Positions 21,274 through 26,635 of a stretch of 26,635 nucleotides of DNA are shown here, one piece after another. Source of the DNA: Pelomyxa schiedti (taxonomy: Eukaryota; Evosea; Pelobiontida; Pelomyxidae); contig JAHLWZ010001038.1 of assembly GCA_020536535.1 (NCBI GenBank), forward strand, positions 1 through 26,635, written 5' to 3'. The stretch's first letter is position 1, and each line of letters starts with the position of its first letter. A program made the position numbers and the translations under genes. The notes beneath the pieces are model-generated. The model ran no database searches and was not told the origin of the DNA. It saw nothing but the letters and a program-made list of their open reading frames with translations.

Positions 21274-24259
21274 CTTGACTTGTGCTGGGGTGTACTGACA
21301 CAGGAGTGAGACGTCGGGGTAGCCAGATGAAGGCGTTGACAGTGTGTTATAGAGGGTAGTGTAGTGTTGAACTAGTATGCTACCTATTCTTTCTCTGGCT
21401 GCGATTCTGTAGAATTTTAGAGGTGTAAGTCAGCTATGCGGAGGACGCCACCTCAATTCACTGCTTATAATTCGCTCCAGTACAGGCAACATCACGGCAT
21501 CGTGCAAAACACCCTCGAATAGGAGGATGGCTCCGTGAACTGTATCAAAGTCCATTCCAGGCCACTCACAAAGCAAAGATGGTGTGGTAGTGGAGGTTTT
21601 TGATTGTGTGGGCGCACTTGATTCTACTGTTGGAGATGACGTGGGAGCTGGTTGTGTTGGAGATGGGGATAGAACCGGGGATGTGGGTGCGGATGCGGAT
21701 GTGTGATTGTCTCCAGTTGTTGTGGTTTGTGTACTGTCTGATTGTGTTGAGGAAGTGGACTGTGCTAAGTCAGGTTGTAACTTCTGAACGTGACTGTGAT
21801 AGCGGGAAATGGTAGAGACAAGGGATAGAATTCCACAGTCCGATAAAATTCCCAGAGACTGAAGGATATTAACTTTTCGAAAATGAATTTACAAAGAAAT
21901 TTATGTAATTGTGCCAGAAGAGATAGAAACTTGTAGGTGAACAATGGAGTCCATGTTAGCATCTATTTGAGCTTGGAGCATCTCTAAGGAGACACTCCAT
22001 ACGTCCTGATGCTTTGTAGACATGACGGCAGTCTAGGGACAATTAAACCTAACCAAATGAGAGTACACAAGTACCTGAATACTAAAAGCACAATTGATAA
22101 CATAAACAGATACACTGCTTTCATCGAATTTAGATAAGGCCGCACTCATTGTGCAAACCTTGAAGTTTCTTGGGGTAAGAAAAGAATCATAAGGGCAGTG
22201 GAAAAACCTTCAATAACGGTTGAATAAACGAATCTAGAAGTGGGGCTATCTCGAGTTGTTGTGTGGAGGACATGGTGAGAGAGCTGTTGAATGACTTGAT
22301 CAATTCACTCTGTAACACTGGCTCAGGTTCACTGGAGGAAAATCGCTTATACCAACAATGAAATTAACTCTCGTATGACAAGAGGTGGGACCAAGTCCAA
22401 AGGGGGGGACTTGTGGGAATTGTAAATAAAGTCAATTTAGAGCAGCGAAACAAACCGGTGGAGACCCAAGGACTTTATCCATCAAGTTGCTTATCGAAGT
22501 TGTGAACTTGTTCAACGTGTCCACTTGGCATCTGGTTTGTTTTACATAAAAGAAATAGGGCAGTGTTGGGTTACTGATGCAGTACTGCAATGAAATGAGA
22601 TTCTGGAGAGTGAAGGAGAGTGGAAATTTTATTGCAATAGAAGTCAATCAAGTTCGCCATCCGGAAAATTACGACATTTCCAGCTTGGTGCTCAATTGCT
22701 TGCTCTAGCCGCACCTAAGATTCAAGTCACTCTTGTTGGATGTGTTCACAAGAGCTCTTACTTTAAATTGCATTACTACGTTTTCCATTATTGCCTCAAT
22801 AGATTTGTCACATAATTTCTGGAGTTCCACTTTTTTTGGAATTGAATTTGCGTAAAGGTTAAAGAAAACAGACCTGAAAGAGTAGAATAGTCTGTTACAT
22901 TGTGTTCAGTTTCTGCCCCAGGTGGAGTGAGAAGTGAGCAAATGAGCTCATATTCGCTAGCGATTGCTTGATGCAGCCACCCTAGCATATCTCCAACGTA
23001 CCTTGGATAATAAGAAGACTTTTGGTTGAAAGGAAAATACCTGAGAGGATCATGTGCATTTATTTCAATTGGCTTCGTACTTCCAGTACCAACAGTCAAT
23101 GCAACATGGAATGACTTAAGAATAGCACGGTTCCTGTAAGTCAAAGATAAATCATAAGGTACCCCTAGCTTCTCAACCTTTGGGATGAAATATCTGACAA
23201 ACAGCCCCTTTTGAATGTGAGCCACAAAAAGAATATATAAAAGGGTTAACTACTCCAGCATCGCTGGGTCCGTCAATTCATGTAGTGACTCCCGAAATAC
23301 AGGATCATATGTGGGGCTCTCCAGTAAAAACGCCTAAGTGGTATGACTAACATATTGGCCAAACAGTAACTAACTTGAGAGTGTGATCGTATCCACTTGG
23401 CTATGGTCATGTTTGCTGATGAAATATGCCTGTACATCATTTCTGCAATTTCGATTCTTGATGCTAATTAATTAATACAAAGTTTCTCAGAGCTTACCCA
23501 AGAAGTCTCTTTTCATGGAATTTTAATAGCACCTTTGAGTCATTGCTAATTTGCTTGACATGGCGTAATCCTTCAAAGAATCTGGGGCTTGGCTCTGACT
23601 TGTTTTGTCAGACAACTATTGCAAAAAAGGCACATACACGCAAAGCAGCCAAAGTTTCTTGTGAAAGTTTACATTCCACTAAGAATGCTTCCAAAATAGA
23701 ACTGCAACCTTCATAATAGACTCTGAAAAAGGAAGTTTTAGGAAAACATTGCGCTTTAACAGTGGTACTTGTGCATCCTCAACGAGTTGGCGTTTGACAG
23801 AAGTTGCGCCGAAAGTTGTTGTGACTGATTCAATGAATTTACAACAGACGAAGTATCTTTCCTCAAAGCCACGACATCCGTCCTTACAGATTCCACCAGC
23901 TTGGGTGTGGGTGTGTATGTGTGAGATTCGGACGAACTTCACATTGACGGTTGTAGTGCCCACAACTCCCGAAACATAAAAGAATACAAAACAAAACCAA
24001 ACAAAACCAAACCAACGAACGAACGAACCTGAAGCAGAGACTCATAGCTGGTCAGAAAATCGCGCAGATTGTCCAGCTCCCTGCGCTCCACCAGGCTCCT
24101 CAGCTCCCTGCGGTTGGACAGGGAGTTGGACGTGTATCCCATCTCCCAAACGCCGTTCAGCATGGACCCCACGTCGGCGACGGACCCGGGGCCGTGCTGC
24201 GACGGCGCGATGTCCGTCGACACAACCTTGGCGATTTTCTTGGACAGTGTGGGATTCAT
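21274..24259 (-). CDS. COG6: COG6, conserved oligomeric Golgi complex subunit 6 (3' end unresolved)
   Basis: Subunit of the COG tethering complex for retrograde traffic within the Golgi. Exons in transcript order: 24029-24259, 23769-23899, 23638-23722, 23498-23598, 23375-23456, 23254-23333, 23178-23207, 23041-23133, 22874-23001, 22762-22829, 22575-22714, 22456-22531, 22208-22321, 22075-22158, 21931-22032, 21452-21858, 21274-21406; 695 codons in continuous phase. Diagnostic blocks: LSKKIAKVVS and SLSNRRELRSLVERRELDNL at the N-terminus, LEAFLVECKLSQETLAAL, FFEGLRHVKQISNDSKVLL, then the hallmark [20 protein letters not shown] with HQAIASEYEL, then EAIMENVVMQFKVRLEQAIE, and at the end LVQHYTTLYNTLS with YTPAQVK. 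The 407-nt exon contains a Ser/Thr/Pro-rich insertion of about 60 residues not typical of the family. After QVK I could not choose between read-through and a further exon, so the stop is not placed. The acceptor at 22321 is the weakest splice. Confidence 0.88.
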
Positions 24260-24323
24260 CTCGTGCGCACGCGTCTGCTCTTGGCCACGGTAAGAGGCGA
24301 CTCTTCAAATCACGTTATTAGCA
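24260..24323. promoter_or_regulatory. Short divergent promoter between COG6 and a plus-strand frame
   Basis: Only 64 bp separate the COG6 start (leftward) from an ATG on the plus strand at 24324. If both are real starts, this is a compact bidirectional promoter. No TATA element is visible. Confidence 0.3.
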
Positions 24324-24515
24324 GTGATGGCTCAAACAAGAGACTTGGAGAACAGCCAGTCTGAGGATCCCAGTGTAACGCCACTACATCCCCTTTGGGA
24401 TGGAGTCCTGGAGGAGGACAAACATATACTACCCGATTTCAGTTTCTGGTGGTATTGTTGTCATTGCTTTCTATTGGGAACTGTGACAAGGAGGACAGTG
24501 AAAGGATTGGATTAA
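24324..24515 (+). CDS. Small open frame or first exon, unknown
   Basis: The frame opens MAQTRDLENSQSEDPSVTPL and continues to an acidic stretch ending in a Trp pair, 63 residues in all. Two readings are possible: the uninterrupted frame, or splicing at a GT near 24447 onto an AG near 24490. The first 40 residues look more like real coding sequence than the Cys-rich end, which favours this being a first exon. I could not find convincing downstream exons on this strand. No family is recognised. Confidence 0.3.
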   Translation: MMAQTRDLENSQSEDPSVTPLHPLWDGVLEEDKHILPDFSFWWYCCHCFLLGTVTRRTVKGLD

Positions 24516-24651
24516 AATAGTTACCACTAAAAGTTGGTAATTAGCCTCTATGTGAGTGTAGACGGGGAGTGACGGACAGGCGAGATAAAGAGGGAACAAA
24601 AGTGTTTATTTATTTTAGTTGATCTGGTGGAGGTGTGTTGCAAGTGTGCGC

Positions 24652-24803
24652 TTATAAGCCCAGGTTCTTCTCATGAATTCCGAGTATCCAGTGGACCCAC
24701 AGCGCAGCATCACGTGTCATTGAATTCCAGAAGTTGTCCGACTTCTGTGGGTCGCTCAGGCCCGACACTGTGATTCCCTTTTTCGGGAAGTCATCACTTT
24801 CAC
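24652..24803 (-). CDS. Possible 3' exon of an unknown gene
   Basis: Reading leftward, a frame encodes DDFPKKGITVSGLSDPQKSD, then a Trp-rich helix-like segment (FWNSMTRDAALWVHWILGIH) and EKNLGL before a stop at 24652-24654. The composition looks like a real C-terminus rather than chance. No ATG lies in frame, so it would need an upstream exon; candidates between 24860 and 25115 did not join in phase. It may be a decayed gene or one whose exons I failed to resolve. The right-hand edge is approximate. Confidence 0.35.
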
Positions 24804-24859
24804 ATCTCTCTCAATGCCTTCACTGAGGGAGTTGTTGGTGGATTGATATATGAATGACC

Positions 24860-25600
24860 TGCGAGAGTGACAAGTATCATCTCCAGAGAAGGAGTTAAAA
24901 CACTATAGTGTTTGATATGTGGTTCTGAATTGCTTGAGCCGGTGAGGTTTATTGCAAGACGAAGGAGAGAGGTTACCTTTCCTTTGCAATTTGCTTGGTG
25001 GCAGCAACGTGACCAATGTCGGCCTAAATACATCGTGTCTTGGAAGTAGTGTAAGTGAAGCCAGAAAACGGTGAGTTGTGAAACACCACCCAAAAGTGTT
25101 TATGAAGAGGCTCATTGTTACAATTAATATAGCATATGCCTAGACAGCGTATACATAAGGAGAGTTTGTCACGTATGCCGCACAAAACTAAGGAGTAGAT
25201 GCAGTTGCAATAGGTACCGAGAATGACAACCGATGAGCCCACAACAACATTTTCTACGGTGTGCACCGAAGTGATTCACACTCGAATCAGATCTTCCACA
25301 TACAAAAAGCCAACAGGTTGTCGCGCTCCGTACGTAGAAATCACACACCGTCAATACACTAACCGCTCGTCCAAAAAAAAAGAGTTTCAACTGTGTAAAG
25401 GGAAAAGTCGAAAGAAAAACTAAAACTTCCCCTTTTTAAACGCCTGGCGCGGTTACGGTGGCTAACACCGTGTGTGGCGTGTAGAATAGGATTTCGTCTC
25501 GCGTCCTCCAAGAAAATGCCGTGCGGAGTTCTCTACACATATGATAAGCAACCTAAACAACGCCACAATCACGTTTAACCTACCATCTCCTGTTTTTCCG
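24860..25600. other. Unresolved region with coding-like fragments
   Basis: On the minus strand two overlapping frames at 24900-25115 have some protein-like composition (for example SLFINTFGWCFTTHRFLASL) and a plausible donor (GTAACC near 24977), but I could not build a phase-consistent gene from them. A hairpin lies at 25455-25471. The rest shows nothing I can name. Confidence 0.3.
25455..25471. other. Perfect hairpin
   Basis: ACGGTG pairs with CACCGT around a 5-nt loop, and CGCC (25441-25444) can pair with GGCG (25476-25479) outside it. It lies between unresolved coding fragments and the repeat array. Significance is unknown. Confidence 0.35.
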
Positions 25601-25618
25601 CTTCCATTTCTGTTGTTA

Positions 25619-25648
25619 TTCCCAGCCATCAGTGAAGCGGCACGGGAA
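25619..25648 (+). repeat. Hairpin copy 1
   Basis: Arms TTCCC/GGGAA around core 25624-25643 (G variant). Outer GTTGTT upstream can also pair with AACAAC downstream. Confidence 0.8.
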
Positions 25649-25704
25649 CGCATACAACAACAACCACAGCAGTGACTCCTGCATTGCACAAGAAGCTGTT
25701 GTTA

Positions 25705-25734
25705 TTCCCAGCCATCAGTGAAGCGGCACGGGAA
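25705..25734 (+). repeat. Hairpin copy 2
   Basis: Arms TTCCC/GGGAA around core 25710-25729 (G variant). GTTGTT just upstream and AACAAC just downstream extend the stem. Confidence 0.8.
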
Positions 25735-25822
25735 ACAACAACAACTCCCTGGTGCAGACTCCAACATCTAGACTCTCCCAGCTTTCCACCAGAATTGTGT
25801 GACCTTGTGAGTGGTGCACTGT

Positions 25823-25869
25823 GGCGTTTTCCTCCCAGCCATCAGTTAAGCGGCACGGGAGAACACGCC
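25823..25869 (+). repeat. Hairpin copy 3
   Basis: Inner arms CTCCC/GGGAG around core 25837-25856 (T variant), with an outer stem GGCGT (25823-25827)/ACGCC (25865-25869). Confidence 0.8.
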
Positions 25870-25976
25870 AAAACAGCACACCATCACTCAGCACAACAAC
25901 TCCAGTTTCCGCCAAGAGAGGTTGATATTGGAGAGCAGGGATGGGATGACGCCACAGAGCCGAATCAACAGCGGAA

Positions 25977-25984
25977 ATATATAA
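25977..25984 (+). promoter_or_regulatory. Possible TATA element inside the repeat unit
   Basis: The AT-rich stretch ATATATAA lies between hairpin copies 3 and 4 with no open frame after it. If the repeat unit is transcribed, this could drive it. It is only a motif match. Confidence 0.2.
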
Positions 25985-26235
25985 GAGCTCTCCAAATCAT
26001 CAATCCCAGTGACTAGCAGTAATATTGGTGGTATCTCAGCCAGCGAAGCCAAGCCTTCAAGTAGTATCTCACAGTGGTGTGCAATGAAACTATTCTACTA
26101 TTCTCCCAATAATCGAATGTAGTAAATTAGGTTATAAAGAGGTAAGACCAATACCGCAAACCCAAGAGATGAAGCAGCCACAGCCAGCAGATGAAGTGAC
26201 TTGATATTGAGTTCACTTGTTGCAGTTGAAGTTGC

Positions 26236-26263
26236 TCTCAGCCATCAGTTAAGCGGCACGAGA
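26236..26263 (+). repeat. Hairpin copy 4
   Basis: Arms TCTC/GAGA around core 26240-26259 (T variant). Confidence 0.75.
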
Positions 26264-26267
26264 ACGC

Positions 26268-26295
26268 TACCAGCCATCAGTTAAGCGGCACGGTA
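26268..26295 (+). repeat. Hairpin copy 5
   Basis: Arms TACC/GGTA around core 26272-26291 (T variant); GC/GC can pair outside a 2-nt bulge. Confidence 0.75.
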
Positions 26296-26348
26296 ACGCA
26301 TACAACAACAACCACAGCAGTGACTTCACTTGTTGCAGTTGAAGTTGC

Positions 26349-26376
26349 TCTCAGCCATCAGTTAAGCGGCACGAGA
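26349..26376 (+). repeat. Hairpin copy 6
   Basis: Arms TCTC/GAGA around core 26353-26372 (T variant). Copy 6 and its upstream flank repeat copy 4 and its flank, 113 bp apart. Confidence 0.75.
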
Positions 26377-26377
26377 A

Positions 26378-26411
26378 CGTTCCCAGCCATCAGTTAAGCG
26401 GCACGGGAACG
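26378..26411 (+). repeat. Hairpin copy 7
   Basis: Seven-base arms CGTTCCC/GGGAACG around core 26385-26404 (T variant). It occupies the position equivalent to copy 1 in the 761-bp repeat but carries the T core. Confidence 0.8.
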
Positions 26412-26465
26412 CATACAACAACAACCACAGCAGTGACTCCTGCATTGCACAAGAAGCTGTTGTTA

Positions 26466-26495
26466 TTCCCAGCCATCAGTGAAGCGGCACGGGAA
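26466..26495 (+). repeat. Hairpin copy 8
   Basis: Arms TTCCC/GGGAA around core 26471-26490 (G variant); the 761-bp duplicate of copy 2. Confidence 0.8.
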
Positions 26496-26583
26496 ACAAC
26501 AACAACTCCCTGGTGCAGACTCCAACATCTAGACTCTCCCAGCTTTCCACCAGAATTGTGTGACCTTGTGAGTGGTGCACTGT

Positions 26584-26630
26584 GGCGTTTTCCTCCCAGC
26601 CATCAGTTAAGCGGCACGGGAGAACACGCC
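26584..26630 (+). repeat. Hairpin copy 9
   Basis: Inner arms CTCCC/GGGAG around core 26598-26617 (T variant) plus outer stem; the 761-bp duplicate of copy 3. Confidence 0.8.
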
Positions 26631-26635
26631 AAAAC

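Larger units (their letters stand above)
25600..26635. repeat. Hairpin repeat array (nine copies)
   Basis: Nine copies of a 20-nt core, AGCCATCAGTKAAGCGGCAC (K is T or G), are each flanked by short arms that pair with each other. Arms differ between copies while keeping complementarity: TTCCC/GGGAA, CTCCC/GGGAG, TCTC/GAGA, TACC/GGTA and CGTTCCC/GGGAACG. Inside the closing stem, GCC can pair with GGC, leaving an 11-nt apical loop. All copies have the same orientation. Spacers are A/C-rich (CAACAACAACCACAGCAG type). The array continues past the window end. No open frame or known mobile element is recognised. Confidence 0.8.
25644..26635. repeat. 761-bp tandem repeat, second unit cut by window end
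   Basis: The stretch 25644-25874 recurs at 26405-26635 with a constant offset of 761 and no differences that I can see. It includes the spacer and hairpin copies 2/8 and 3/9. The near-identity means a recent duplication or active homogenisation. Confidence 0.8.

Noticed and set aside
23208-23253. An apparent frameshift in COG6 before the HDPLRY block
   Set aside because: Adding an exon 23178-23207 and an intron 23134-23177 restores phase and gives the expected family sequence.
25619-26630. Hammerhead, twister or tRNA-like identity for the hairpin core
   Set aside because: The core lacks the hammerhead CUGAUGA/GAAA pair, does not fit the twister consensus as I know it, and is too short for a tRNA.
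25619-26630. CRISPR array
   Set aside because: Spacers are irregular, low-complexity and themselves repeated, and the genome is eukaryotic.

Overview
This window is nuclear DNA from a unicellular eukaryote. The genes are split by many very short spliceosomal introns (mostly 37-60 nt, GT...AG, all three phases), and several carry micro-exons of 13-30 nt. I rebuilt the exons by hand, requiring GT/AG boundaries, matching phase and family similarity. The gene content (class III cyclase with a TmcB-like membrane region and PAS domain, LRR-Ras fusion, arrestin-domain protein, long low-complexity tails) suggests a free-living amoeboid protist, for example an amoebozoan such as an archamoeba. That taxonomic reading is inference.

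Layout, left to right. (1) 3' part of TAF9 (+), ends at 631. (2) LRR-Ras fusion gene (+), 1381-3954, nine exons. (3) Small SHOCT-like/poly-proline/C1-like zinc protein (-), 4046-4696. (4) Arrestin-domain protein with a long Pro/Gln tail (-), 4802-7328. (5) 34-exon multi-pass membrane PAS adenylyl cyclase of about 1676 residues (-), 7721-14455. (6) Thr-rich protein of unknown function (-), 14816-17231. (7) Intronless probable beta-propeller protein (-), 17363-18706. (8) MFS transporter of the 14-helix drug:proton antiporter type (+), 18871-21095. (9) COG6, Golgi tethering complex subunit (-), 24259 down to about 21274, 17 resolved exons. (10) Weakly coding fragments, 24324-25115. (11) From about 25600 to the end, a non-coding array of nine hairpins with a nearly invariant 20-nt core and covarying closing stems, inside a 761-bp repeat.

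The genes do not form one pathway. Signalling is the commonest theme (Ras-like switch, arrestin, cAMP synthesis), beside general transcription (TAF9), Golgi trafficking (COG6) and transport (MFS). Gene spacing is tight: 64-165 bp between divergent starts and about 90-180 bp between convergent ends.

The items most worth a second look are the hairpin repeat family, the LRR-Ras protein whose G1 and G4 nucleotide-binding motifs are both abnormal, the unusual substitution in the cyclase core, and the unknown proteins (6) and (7).
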